A stretch of DNA of 64,000 nucleotides from Magicicada septendecula (GCA_034769895.1 CM068367.1:709552196-709616195); one strand, 5' to 3'; shown: positions 26,033 through 37,135, counted from the first letter of the stretch. Program-made: numbers and translations. The notes: generated from the sequence alone by a model not told the origin.

Positions 26033-26554
26033 TGTCACCGGACAAAAGGCTTGCCGCTTGACAACTGGCGCCAATCGTACACTCTAGTTATTTTGGTGGC
26101 CCTAAAAAGGACCGAGTGGCGAGAACGGTGATGTTGGTAGTGCCGCGCTGAGATGTTCGGCGGCTGCGCCCGCTGTTCGTGGCGTACTGCAGTCCTCCTC
26201 TTCTTTCGGCACCGGTTGTAGAGTCGGCTGCCGGCCCAGCGAAATCCATCGCTGGCGCGGAACTGGAGGGCGAAGACGCAAGAACGCCGGTTCTATTCTT
26301 CGGCCATTCCTTCCGGCTGACTCCGCACCGATGTCGTCCAAGAGAGGAGAGGAGATGAAGTGCGTCCGATAGCGTGGCGATGAAGAGTGCGCAAAATTTT
26401 CTGCCGGCCCGGGTTTTATTAACTAACCGGGATTGCTGATTGGCTACTCCGAACACGTAGTTGGTCACGTCTCGGCGGCTGCTGATGCCGGATTGGCTCG
26501 CTGTGTCCACCGCTGGTACCGGAGAGCAGATGTTCGCATACCGCTGCTGTCACA
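26033..26554 (-). mobile_element. Solo LTR (Gypsy-like) with 4-bp target duplication
   Basis: On the minus strand the sequence starts TGTGACAGCAGCGG and ends CCGGTGACA, flanked on both sides by GTAT (plus-strand ATAC at 26029-26032 and 26555-26558). Removing it together with one GTAT restores the SWIM-finger codons SHMYTCSCAEV of the surrounding transposase exactly, which confirms an insertion. It is markedly GC-richer than its surroundings. It has a TTAATAAAAC signal on the minus strand, which could serve as a poly(A) or TATA element. The TG...CA ends and 4-bp duplication fit a Gypsy-type LTR left after recombination. A short complete element is less likely because no inner domain exists. 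Confidence 0.85.
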
Positions 26555-27835
26555 ATACATGTGTGAACACAAGCTGAAACATGTATATTCATTACATTTT
26601 ATAAAACATAATTCTGGCATATAACATTTTCTAGCTAAACAATGGACTTTATAAAGGACTGTTGAGTCTGACTGACTCCTGACTTGCCAAACACTACAAT
26701 TTCCAGTTTCAATTATATCAGAATCTGTTATTTGTTAGTTGTTATTTTATGCCTTTTGTTAACTGCATTGGTATATCCTAATGGGGGCATCTGGGTCAAT
26801 CTTTTATATTTTAACGCTAAGTGTATAGTTTTATTAACTCTGAAAATGATGTTAATCAAGTCATCTAATCGTCTATTTACATTTCTTTGGAGGTATTGAA
26901 TTTTAATTTTATTAAATGATTCTAAAAACATGTTTGTGTCGGTATATCCATGTGAAAAATTTCTGAAACACATTGCCCACTTCTCTTTTTTACACACATA
27001 AATTTCTTTAAAATAATCTAAAAAGCGACTAGCGGACTCGGAGTATTTATTAGAAAAGGCTTCTAACATTTCATTAAAATTATTCATATTTTTTTCATGA
27101 GTTAAAATTAATAAAGAATCTAAAATTTCTGATGTCAGAGACTTGGATTTCACTTTGGTTTTAAGATTTTTCAACCAGTTCCGTTTCACATGCCACAAAC
27201 AAAGATGATGTCTCACATTTTTCCCAAATGCAGTTTCAACCGCATTGGCAATGGCTTCATCACCATCCGTCATGACACAGTTTACTTCCATATTTGGAAA
27301 TTTGTCAACAACAATTTTTAAGACACACGCCAGAGTCATTTCATCTAAATAATTTATTATAAAATGAGCAACAGGGAACCCAACACCATATTCATCAGGA
27401 ACAAGTAAATTTAATAAGTAAAATTTATACTGGTGTGTATTATAAGTTGCGTCTATACACAGTATTCTACAGCAACCAGCAACCATTTCTGCTGCTTGAT
27501 ACTTTGTTTGAATGCCTACAACAAAAAGTTCAGAACTGTGTGGTAAATTATTTAAACTGGAGGACCCAATTATGGTATCCATTCCTTGAGGTTTATATGC
27601 TAAAACTGGGTTGTAACTTTCATTTTTTAATAAGTTAATTAAGATATTTACAGATTCTGCATCATTTTTATTAAGTCGTTTTTCATCTCCAGTTGATACC
27701 TCATTTTAATTATCTGAGATGTTGTTATATAATGTTCTTTTACTGCAGATGTGTTATTATCGTCACCAATGGAAGGCTGTAAATGTTCCTGAATAACATG
27801 TTGTAACAGGACAAAAGCCTGTTTTCATATTTATG
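26555..27835 (-). pseudogene. MULE transposase DDE core (MULE polyprotein of 24847-32100)
   Basis: Cut-and-paste transposase of the Mutator superfamily. The main open stretch (26728-27582, 284 codons) shows the first catalytic Asp in ILCIDATYNTH (residue 44), the second in CVMTDGDEA (residue 106), the C-x-W-H block HLCLWHVKRNW, and the catalytic Glu in TNMFLESFNK (residue 221). Upstream, the frame continues through EKRLNKNDAESVNILIN and, after a shift near 27690, KEHYITTSQIIK to about 27800. Downstream, after a shift near 26725, it continues as IIETGNCSVWQV into the cysteine-rich SWIM region up to the solo LTR. The closest relative seen is the transposase at 38120-40589. Several frameshifts make it inactive. 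Confidence 0.88.
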
Positions 27836-28957
27836 GTACAAAAGGAATTATTTTATTGTATTTTGCACACATGTAAATGGGTAGGGAAATTTTCCCTGTG
27901 CTTAACGAAAACAACGCAGTTACATCGGTGCGGGACGATTCCAAGGTCAAGCCTACGTGACCGGCGACACACAGCGTTATATAATTGTCCTTGGCCAACA
28001 ATACGAAACGTCATTAAAAAACATACAGGACGTAACAACAATGACGCATAATCAGGGCGTTTCCTATTTCGATACACCAGACAATGACGTCAATGCGCAC
28101 ACACTTACGCAAAATGTACATAGCATCCACTCTCAGTCTGTTGAATACCATCATAGAGTGAAGATGCTATCAATGTTGCTGGCAAAAGGTCAGCCAGATA
28201 AAATGTGTTAAAATCAGTGACAGAAATGTAATTAGCAAGAGCTAGTGCTTCACAATTATCATTTAGTTAACAATGTAAAGTCAGTGACAGAAACACCCAG
28301 CAAATACGGAAACTACGCCGCACACCTGGCCGGACGATGATGACCGTTCAATGTGGATAGCACGAAGTAGCAGGAAAGTCAAAATTGCAATCAAATTTTC
28401 TTTTAAATAATTGAGCTCAAAATTAATAATACCTAAAACAAAAATGTATCTTGAATAATACTGTGATGAGAGTGAGAGAGAGGAAGAGTGTATCAAGCAA
28501 TGCCGGTAACAAAACAGGCGTTGGTTTGTGTTAAAGATTATAGCAGTATAAATCAAATGGAAACACTCAAGTATGTTAATAGCTGCAAAGTAATAAAATT
28601 ATCTAGTTAATCAAACAATATAACGAAGTATTTAAAGTCATGACTAATGAATATAATAGTAAGAATATGACCGCCATTTTGTCTTGGTCACGATAAGGCA
28701 GCCATTGTAATGTATGACGATTAATTTTGCAAATTCGAAATAATAAAAAATAAGTTGATTTACTACCATATTGATGTTGATAACTTCATTTCAATCACCA
28801 AACTGTCTCTATTTACGCTTAATACGAACTCTGGACCCAACAAGAAACAAAGATAGTGATTATGACATGTGCTCTAATAATTATGGTAAGTACCATAATT
28901 ATTGTAAGATTCATGTAATAAATAAATACACAAAAATAAGTATACAATTTGTATATT
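27835..28957. other. ~1.1 kb of unassigned DNA interrupting the MULE coding sequence
   Basis: Coding reads as HFLEQGVPTHC up to about 28960 and resumes as IQEHLQPSIGDDNN at about 27800. The joined reading fits the equivalent stretch of the second MULE. The edges share a diverged AACACATTGTTA / AACATGTTA, compatible with an old target duplication, but no inverted termini were seen. An intron is possible, though I found no in-phase GT-AG pair. It contains a perfect 13-bp-arm palindrome at 28876-28903. Confidence 0.5.
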
Positions 28958-31232
28958 AACAATGTGTTGGCACACCTTGCTCTAAAAAGTGAATTACAGA
29001 AGACTTTGTGGTGTTATCTCATCGATAGAATTTCACAAATTTAAAATTAAGCTCATGGTTATGACCATTAATGTATGTCACATGGATTCCAGTATCACTT
29101 CTTTGACGTACATTCTGGCCAGACAGTTTGTATTCGGCATACTACCAAATTTCCTTTTTCTATTAGTTTTATTTATTTTTGTTTCGGGTCTACAAAAATT
29201 ATTAAATTTGCAAATATAATAGGAAAATTTAGAGCCACTCACTGCATGGGCTGAACCCGTTTTTTTTTGCCACTGCAATGTGGTTGTCTTTACAAACAGC
29301 TTCCTTCCATGTGAGAAATGCTGTCACATCCTTAAAAACAAATTCCTCCTTTGGAATAATTTGGCCATGCTCTTTCTTCAAATGTTCTATGAGATGGAAA
29401 TATGTTCTAAATTTCAATGTACAATCTGAATGGGAACAGTATAGGGATAAACCAGACGAATCACAATGTTTTTTATGTTTCGAGAAGCTGAATCTATTAC
29501 TGTATTGAACATTGCAATCAGAACATACCCTTGGGTATGTTATTTTAAGACACGAGACAGCTGTTTGTTTTGCACATGACGATATTAAATTATCTACTTT
29601 ACGAGAATCACCATATTCAAGGGAACTGTTTAACGTAGATAAACTTTCCTCAGCAGACTCACCATTTGTAAACAAATATGTGAGGTGTGATTTATGGTTT
29701 AGATTGTGTGATGGTGTTACATATGAAAAAGATTTACGTATCTGTGATGTGTGTGAAACTGAAGGTGATGTTACTGCTTTTGTGAATGATGGCCTTGTAA
29801 TCATACTGCGTGATATGTACGTATGTATATCTGCTCTATTTGATGCCCCTGTGACTCTGGTATGTGATGTGGAAGGGCATGCGTGTGCCCTATTTGATGT
29901 CCCTGGTTGTGTGCTGTGTATACGTGATGTGGAAGGGTATGCATGTGCCCTATTTGATGTTCCTGGTTGTGTGGCGTGTATACGTGATGTGGAAGGGTAT
30001 GCGTGTGCCCTATTTGATGTCCCTGGTTGTGTGGCGTGTATACGTGTGCCCTATTTGATGTCCCTGGCTGTGTGCTGTGTATACGTAATGTGGAATGGTA
30101 TGCGTGTGCCCTATTTGATGTCCCTGGTTGTGTGCTGTGTATACGTGATGTGGAAGGGTATGCATGTGCCCTATTTGATGTTCCTGGTTGTGTGGCGTGT
30201 ATACGTGATGTGGAAGGGTATGCGTGTGTCCTATTTGATGTCCCTGGCTGTGTGCTGTGTATATGTGATGTGGAAGGGTATGCGTGTGCCCTATTTGATG
30301 TCCCTGGCTGTGTGCTGTGTATACGTAATGTGGAAGGGTATGCGTGTGCCCTATTTGATGTCCCTGGTTGTGTGGCGTGTATACGTGATGTGGAAGGGTA
30401 TGCGTGTGCCCTATTTGATGTCCCGGGCTGTGTGCTGTGTATACGTGATGTGGAAGGGTATGCATGTGGCCTATTTGATGTCCCTGGTTGTGTGGCGTGT
30501 ATACGTGATGTGGAAGGGTATGCGTGTGCCATATTTGATGTCCCTGGCTGTGTGCTGTGTATATGTGATCTGGAAGGGTATGCGTGTGCCCTATTTGATG
30601 TCCCAGGCTGTGTGCTGTGTATACGTAATGTGGAATGGTATGTGTGTGCCCTATTTGATGTCCCTGGCTGTGTGCTGTGTATATATGATGTTGAAGTGTG
30701 TGCATGTGCCCTATTTGATGTCCCTGGCTGTGTGCTGTGTATACGTGATGTAGAAGGGTATGCGTGTGCCCTATTTGATGTCCCTTGCTGTGTGCTGTGT
30801 ATACGTAATGTGGAAGGGTATGCGTGTGCCCTATTTGATGTCCCTGGCTGTGTGCTGTGTATATATGATGTGGAAGTGTGTGCATGTGCCCTATTTGATG
30901 TCCCTGGCTGTGTGGAGTGTGTATGTGACCTAACAGCTTGTGCATATGATGTCCTTGTGTCTCTGGTATCTGATGTGGATGTCTGTGCGTGTTTCCCAAC
31001 TGGATATGGAAATGATGTTCTGTTATGTGTGTCTGTAGTGCATGTCTGGTCTCTGTAGAAATTGGATAAAATTTTAAACCTCTTTCTTGTACAGACATGA
31101 AAAACATTACCCATTAAACATTGAATCCCTCGCTGTGTGATGTGTAAGCCATCCCTGGACAGCAACTCCATAAACGGATCTCTTGAATGTAACATAAAAG
31201 ACTTCCAGTTGTCTATGAATAGTCCTCCATAT
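28958..31232 (-). pseudogene. MULE polyprotein long exon: SGNH C-terminus, 20-aa repeats, C2H2 fingers, cysteine finger
   Basis: The exon starts at 31232 after the acceptor TTTTTGTGTTCGTAG. It opens with YGGLFIDNWKSFM and SRDGLHITQRG, the block carrying the catalytic Asp-x-x-His of SGNH hydrolases. Next come ~18 units of a 20-residue repeat (consensus around IHSTQPGTSNRAHAYPSTSR) encoded by a 60-bp minisatellite. It then continues in the original frame as ISRSMITRPSF to two finger motifs (CSDCNVQY...H, YCSHSDCTLKF...H) and EEFVFKDVTAFLTWKEAV. After a frameshift in a run of nine A (minus strand, 29260-29268) it reads SKFSYYICKFNNFC and HVTYINGHNHEL, a FLYWCH-like cysteine/histidine finger. Breaks: -19 bp inside the repeats near 30045, the A-run shift, and a TGA near 29012. 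Confidence 0.75.
29821..30940. repeat. 60-bp minisatellite, ~18 units, coding on the minus strand
   Basis: Units repeat every 60 bp with the core CCTATTTGATGTCCCTGG (plus strand). One unit at 30007-30051 is short: 41 bp between equivalent GCCC words instead of 60. Because 60 is divisible by three and the unit lacks stops, both strands stay open in several frames. That explains the long open frames on the plus strand (29512-30753 and 30027-31058). Confidence 0.95.
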
Positions 31233-31277
31233 CTACGAACACAAAAAAGTGGAATCACTGTGGCAGTCACAAAAAAG

Positions 31278-31480
31278 TATCCTGCACGTTGGGTGTTTAC
31301 GTTTAGGCCCATTGTACTGTGTTTACCACACAGGGCCTATACCACAGTACTGTGGGCCTGCACCCGACGTGCAGGATTTTTATACCACTGATGATGGCAG
31401 CCAGTGGAGCTGCAGAAACGTTTGGTTTTGTTATAAACCATGGACCACGGCCAAACAGCCCGGATATCATGAACAATTCA
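31278..31480 (+). repeat. Hairpin plus module copy inside the second SGNH intron
   Basis: CCTGCACGTTGGGTG (31280 on) pairs with CACCCGACGTGCAGG (31361-31375). The stem includes GGCCC and GTACTGTG. From 31341 the ACCACAGTACTGTGG...GGCCAAACAGCCCGG module follows to about 31465. The whole insert lies in the 31233-31502 intron, leaving the splice sites intact. Confidence 0.7.
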
Positions 31481-31502
31481 TTTTACACGTATAAAGTTTT
31501 AC

Positions 31503-31713
31503 CTGGTAGCCAAGCCTTGTATCAGCAGATTCAGCTTCTCTGTCTTTTCATTTATTATCTTTATTCTGTTCATTTCAGCATCTGAATATGGCCTATACCT
31601 ATTTTTACTGCGAAACAATACACTTGACAAATGGAGTTGCACATGCTGGTTGCCTTTTAGAATTTCTTGGATAAGAGATTCATAATGTTGGATTATTTGA
31701 TCTGGATGCTGAC
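31503..31713 (-). CDS. SGNH hydrolase middle exon of MULE polyprotein
   Basis: Bounded by a canonical acceptor (TTTTTAACAG before 31713) and donor (GTAAAAC at 31502 down). It encodes QHPDQIIQHYESLIQEIL, then HVQLHLSSVLFRSKNRY and MNRIKIINEKTEKLNLLIQGLAT. Its entering phase matches exon 31894-32100 (TGT G / GT CAG). Its leaving phase matches exon 31232 (AG / A TAT), giving an unbroken frame across both junctions. The alternation of an amphipathic helix, an SSV strand and an N-x-x-I-x-x-x-N helix is what SGNH folds show between the GxN and DxxH blocks. No stop or shift is present. Confidence 0.75.
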
Positions 31714-31893
31714 CTGTTAAAAAGTTTTTAAGAATTATAAAAATAAACGGGTATAGTACCTATCGATAAAATATTGGAAAATAATGTGCATAACACCAAA
31801 GCAATCTTACAAATCTTTTTGATCAACCATAATCGTATAAAGTAGAGCACTAATAACTGAAATATTTTATTTAAAAAATTCTATGTAACTTAC

Positions 31894-32100
31894 CACAAAT
31901 CAAATTATTTGTGCCCAAATGGATTACTACGTGATAAAAGAACTTGGTTGCTTCAACCATTGAAGCGGACACTTCTTCAACACGCATTCCTGACACCGAA
32001 AACACTGTGACTTCAAAACCATTCTGGCAATGAGTAGTCATATGTGCATATTTTACCTGGGAGTCACCAATCATGAGGAGGCCTGGACGCACCATTGTGA
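31894..32100 (-). CDS. SGNH hydrolase first recognised exon (GDS and GTNN blocks)
   Basis: The exon follows the acceptor TTCATTTGCAG and ends at the donor GTAAGT (31893-31888). It may hold the start codon, since MVRPGLLMIGDSQVKYAH begins five bases inside. SGNH blocks visible: I, nucleophile Ser12 in MIGDSQ; II, Gly36 in SVSGMRV; III, Asn63 in HLGTNNL. Block V (DGLH) is in the exon starting at 31232. So all four catalytic positions are present. SGNH/GDSL enzymes hydrolyse esters, and related domains occur in ORF1 proteins of some LINEs. What it would do for a DNA transposon is unknown. Upstream exons may exist. Confidence 0.75.
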
Positions 32101-32313
32101 CTGCAAATGAAGAATACTTTATTAAAACAAACACATATATTGTAACACGCCCGCTGTATGCCGGTCATTACAAAAATAAAAAGTAGATGGAAAATTTTAT
32201 AAAAATAAAATTTTCAAATAATAAAAAATTTTGTTTATGTTTATTAATGTATGTAAATAAGAAATAAATCTGTTTTAAAAGGTTCTTGTAAAAATTTTGA
32301 TAATCAGGCAGAT

Positions 32314-32489
32314 ATTTATTGACTATCGAGCACTTCTGGAAGATTTGAACCAAGTCTGGAGTTAAATAGATTAACTCCAGTCAGCAATCGATTGGTGATT
32401 TTTCTTGCTGGTCCAATATCTCACTCAAATAAAATATTTTCTTCTTCTTGAAGTCCCTCAGCCTTGATAAATAATCTTAAATTAGCCTG
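32314..32489 (-). other. Coding-like stretch with one stop, unassigned
   Basis: After an acceptor-like TTATTTCACAG the minus strand reads ANLRLFIKAEGLQEEENILF, a TGA, then GPARKITNRLLTGVNLFN and SRLGSNLPEVLDSQ. It could be an upstream exon of the SGNH gene (a donor-like GTGAGA overlaps the stop), but the phase does not match the exon at 32100. I do not recognise the protein. Confidence 0.3.
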
Positions 32490-35400
32490 TGAAATAATAA
32501 CAGATAAAAATAATGGAAATATAAAGATTTATTGAACAATTTAAATAATAATCGATTTTTTATCGATGGAGAACAATTATCGACTCCATCTCAGGGAATA
32601 ATCGATTGTGCATACAGAACAAAATTTATGATATGTATTATATAAAAAACAGGTTCTTTGAGCGATTAAAATTAATAGTCAGAGAAGGGTGACGAGAAAG
32701 TATAACATTAACAATTAAAATAAATACAATAATTATTATTCAACAGTATTTAACTAATTCTGATATGTAACGTTTAAGAAAGTTGTCGTCAAACCATATG
32801 CAGACTATGACGTCACCACGATGTAGAAGGCAGGCTGGTAAAATTAAAAGATGGCCGCTACTATTTCTGGCGTAGTTACTGCGAAATCGACGTGTCCGAA
32901 AATCACAACAAAATTACCTTCAGGAATGTTTGAAATTTTCCCGCACTGGTGTAATATGTCTGTTAAGTTATTTGGTGTATTCTGACAAAGTGTTCCGTGT
33001 AAACTTGTGTTAATTAGGTTATTTTGTATGTGTTCACTTCTGTGGTTAAGTTTCTCAAGATATGGTTAGGATTTGTAGAGTGAATTAGATTAAATATATT
33101 GTTTTACTGTTTTATTTCACTCGTATCACGAAGTTAGGTGTTTGTTTTCACTATTGTCGTGAACGTTTTGGTAGATTTAGTTAAAAAAGTGTCTAATTCG
33201 TCTAACTCTCGATTCACTTATATTATAATGGCTGACTATTAGTACCATTTTCGACTCGGTTTTAAAGGAACGTTTTTCACACAACTCTTCAGCTTGATAT
33301 TCAACAAAAGACTAATTAACTTGGTCATAATCTGGCCCAGTTAATCTTTGAAAAAGTATTGTTAACATATTTCGATTACTCATACACATGATAAAATATT
33401 ACATTATATATGGAATTTATTTATTTTATTCATCACTTTCATGAATTATGAACCTTATCATTGGTTTAATCATCTCATTCCCTTTAAATTGATATATTAT
33501 AGTCCATATCTGTAGACATTTTGTGGAAATTAACAAATTTCTTTACTTTATGGAAATATAGGCTCAAAATTGGATTTCCGTCTTTATACAAATTTCCTCC
33601 ATTTTAATTATTATTAATACTATTATAATAAATTTTAATTAGTCATATTCCTCTTCCTTTCCTTAAATACATATAAATTAAACCTTTAAACTGGTTTTTT
33701 GTGTTAATCTCTGACTTTGACATTGCTCTTTAAAATTAATTAATTTATATATTTTGAAAATTTACAATATTTTAAGGTATATTTCCTTATTATCATTTTA
33801 ACTCATAGGATCATTCCCAGTAGTGGTTAACTGAGTTACCTTATCTAAATCTTGTTAGTTTACAGGATTTATACGTGAATTATACTGGTGTATATTGTTT
33901 CTGTGAATTCACCAAATGGCCTAGAGTTTAGAATTTTATATTTCTGTCTTTCTCAAATAAATTTAATCCTACTTGCTCCTCTGACTTCACATAGTTACTG
34001 TTACATGAAAATAAAATGGTTTATAACTTATTGTGAGGTGTAGTATTTAATTAACACTACTGTTATTAAAATAAATAATTATGAACATTATTTAGCAATC
34101 TGCACAATTGAACATATTGCTGATATGGTTTGAACATATACTTTTAACTATTTTTGAGTTAACATAGCATACCTATCTGAAACATTATTAATGGAATGTA
34201 TGCTGTTATTTAGCAAACATTATTCATTTTAAACATATAATATAAATCTTATTTTCTAACAACTCTTATAAACACATTGATTTTATGGCTGTGAAACAAC
34301 AGTCTATTTAAACATTTTAAACCTATGAATACTAAATTAATGCCAGTCCTTTCTGGTCTAAACCATTACTATTTATGATACCCTACATCAGTAAACATGA
34401 CCACCCATACTCTAGTTATTAGCATTTTTTACAAATGTCTTGTAAACAAAGAGTTACATTAAAATAATAAAATACTGGAAATCTTCCATTTTATTATTTT
34501 ATTATGCTGTTTATTATTGGATATTAAAGTTGTTATATAGCATACTGATAAGTCATAGTATCACTAACTTTAAGTTTATTGCGTTTCTAAAAAACACTTA
34601 CACAAATTCACTTTCACTGTTGGTTCTGATATTTTGAGTCTTATTATCTCAGACCAGACCTTTAGTAATCATGGACTGTTAAGACTTGTTTATTTTCTTA
34701 TCACACAATAGCTTTAGTCGGTTCACTTCTTATAATACTATACAGCACTTTAGTTTTCTAAATAATTACATTCTTATAGGATTTTGGTATGTTATACTTT
34801 CTTTTGAATCGTTTTTGTGGGTTTGGGGTTGACGGTAGTTAATAATAATAATAGGTTTTACTACTGTGTTTATTTCATACTATTTCTTCCTCTCCTCCTG
34901 CCTTCTTTCTTGTCCTTCCTCTTATCTTCTTTCTTGTCTTCATTCTTGTCCTTCTTCTTATCTTCTTCTTGTCCTTCTTCTAGTCTTCATTCTTCTTGTC
35001 TTCCTTCTTCACTCTTGGGTAAACCAAGGTACTTGGTGTTATCTCGACTGATGTTTAGTTTGGAGCATCTAATTTATTTACTGATACGGACCTTGTTCTT
35101 CTCTAAAGGTTTCAGGGTATTGTTTTCTTCCTGATCACAAACTTTATTCTTCCTTCTTCTTGTTTTTGGGGTATTTTGGTATTCACCACTCTTAAACTGA
35201 TTCTCTTTCTTCTTGATATGGTGTTATTTAATTTTGTTTACTGCTCCTAGCTTCCTGGGTAAATTACAGATATTATAATATGAGTTGCTTTCAATACTTT
35301 CTTTGATATTTAAACAGTGGTTTTTATATAATGTAATGAGGATTTTTATTTTATCGTGGTTCATTCCTTTGATTTCCTTTAATCTCATTCAATATTATTT

Positions 35401-35779
35401 TAACATATGTGGTGTAATTAAGGCGAACCATTTTTCAAACATTTACTGCGCATTTGTGCGCCGTCGCTCAGTTAACATGGCGGCCATTCACTTTACATGT
35501 TCTTATGGGAGTAATTATTTTATTTTTTTTCTCCGTAAATAGGTTTGACCGCTGTTTAAGATTATTTTTCTCGTGTCTATATAACATAGAAGAATAGAAA
35601 AAAAAATATGTCACGCCAATACCAGCGCGGCCTAGAAAGTCGATAATTACCCAATTACCGCACTTTGTTTTGACCTGCATTACATAATATCTGAGAAGTC
35701 AAGAAAACTCACAAACACCAAAAGAAATTGCGGCTCCATGTGAAAAAAATGGGTATTCATGTTTCATCTCCTTAATACT
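32490..35779. other. Gene-free AT-rich stretch with two ATGGCGGC-type sites
   Basis: No supported coding region. AAGATGGCCGC near 32850 and AACATGGCGGCCATT near 35474 resemble the YY1-type motif often found at animal promoters, each inside a locally less AT-rich patch. A pyrimidine-rich imperfect (CTT)n tract spans about 34880-35010. Promoter function is a guess. Confidence 0.35.
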
Positions 35780-36570
35780 CGTGAAACTTTTTAAACTAAA
35801 TTTTAGTATTTTATAAACAAAATAATTTCAGTTTATTCAAAATAACTGTAAATGGCACAAACCTAGAACAAAGAATAATTAACCTAAACGAACACGTGGT
35901 TTCAAAGCAGATCAAGCCCCAAAATGCATGAAGCTTTTATTTTAAAATTAATTTTTTATCTTTTAAACATAACATACTTCTACACTTTACTCAGTCCTTG
36001 AAAATTTTTGGAAATGTCACAGAATTAATCTAGAACAATGAATAATTAACCGTAACAAAAACAAGTGGTTTCAAACCCGATAGCACAAATGAAATACATC
36101 CAAAATTCATGAAACTTTTATACTAAATTGGAGTTTTTTTTTAACATAGAAAACTTTTACCGTTCACTCAAAATCATTGTAAATGGCACAAACGTAGAAC
36201 AAAGAATAAATAACTTAAATGAACACGTGGTTTCAAACCCGATCACGCCCCAAACTTCATGAAGCTTTTGTTTTACATTACGTTTTGATCTTTTTTAAAC
36301 ATAAAATACTTCTAAACTTTACTCAGTGCCTGAAAACTGTTGGAAATGTCACAGGATTAATCTAGAACAATGAATTTTAACCTTAACAAAAACGCGTGGT
36401 TTCAATCACGACAGCACAAATACATCCTAAAATTCATGAAACTTTTACTTTAAAAAAAATGGGGAGGTTTAACATAAAAGACTCACAGTTTACTCAAAAC
36501 CACTGTAAATTAAATAAACAAAAAAAAACATTAACCTACACGAACACGTGGTTCCAAAGCCGATACCCAT
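35780..36570 (+). repeat. Satellite-like tandem array with alternating A/B units
   Basis: Five units of ~140-180 bp share CATGAA(G/A)CTTTT, TAGAACAA(A/T)GAAT and A(C/G)GTGGTTTCAAA. Type A (AACTGTAAATGGCACAAAC) lies near 35850, 36175 and 36505. Type B (TTGGAAATGTCACAG) lies near 36010 and 36340. The order is A-B-A-B-A with a dimer period of about 325 bp, a small higher-order repeat. Confidence 0.8.
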
Positions 36571-37135
36571 TTAGTATTTCTAAACAAACACATATAATAA
36601 TAATAATAATAATAACACTCACAAAATTCCTGAAAAATTATGTAAAAGAGACACCTGTATAAAATTAACAATATAATTTAAATCCGTAGAAACACCTCCA
36701 AATTGATGCACACGTGCACACGAATTCCACCGTAACTTAGACTAGACCGGACTAGACCTCAGAGTACGAATATATTAAACTAGCGTCTAGGCATGCAGTG
36801 CCAGAGAAAGATTAGCAGAGCAGGTCGGCATGGTGGGGATGGGTGGGAGAGAGCGCACTAGTAGTTGGAAGGAAAGACACACCAATACATAATCTAACTT
36901 CTTACCTTGTTAAAGCGTCCGTGTGTAAAGTGGCGCGTTAATAAATTAGCTCTTCAAATCCGAGACAAATATAATCTTGGCCATGAATAAGTCGTAAAAA
37001 ATTACTCACAATTTAGTTAACACAAAAAAGTTATAAGAATGCTGCAGTTTCTAATTTACCACACACACAAATTAAATATCATTAAGACTAATTCACTAAA
37101 GTAATTATTAACCATGTATATGTCTTTTTCATGAT

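Larger units (their letters stand above)
24847..32100 (-). mobile_element. MULE-type element encoding SGNH-repeat-ZnF-DDE-SWIM-Ulp1 polyprotein
   Basis: The minus strand holds, in order, two small exons and a long exon of an SGNH hydrolase, a 20-residue tandem repeat, two C2H2-like fingers, a cysteine finger, a MULE DDE core, a SWIM finger and a Ulp1-like cysteine protease. From the SGNH end to the zinc fingers the parts share one reading frame, broken only by a 19-bp loss inside the minisatellite. The downstream parts match in order the second MULE at 36735-42752. It is interrupted by a solo LTR (26033-26554) and by ~1.1 kb of other DNA (27835-28957). I did not find its terminal inverted repeats, so the outer limits are the coding limits only. 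Confidence 0.7.

Noticed and set aside
26088-26510. GC-rich minus-strand open frame of 140 codons
   Set aside because: It lies wholly inside the solo LTR and is explained by its base composition.
29229-29260. A 24-bp intron to explain the MULE frame break at the A-run
   Set aside because: GTAAAG...TTGCAG is present but far below any plausible intron length.
29512-31058. Long plus-strand open frames (413 and 343 codons) across the minisatellite
   Set aside because: They arise because the 60-bp unit has no stops in several frames on both strands. The minus frame connects to SGNH and zinc-finger coding on either side, and the plus frames connect to nothing.
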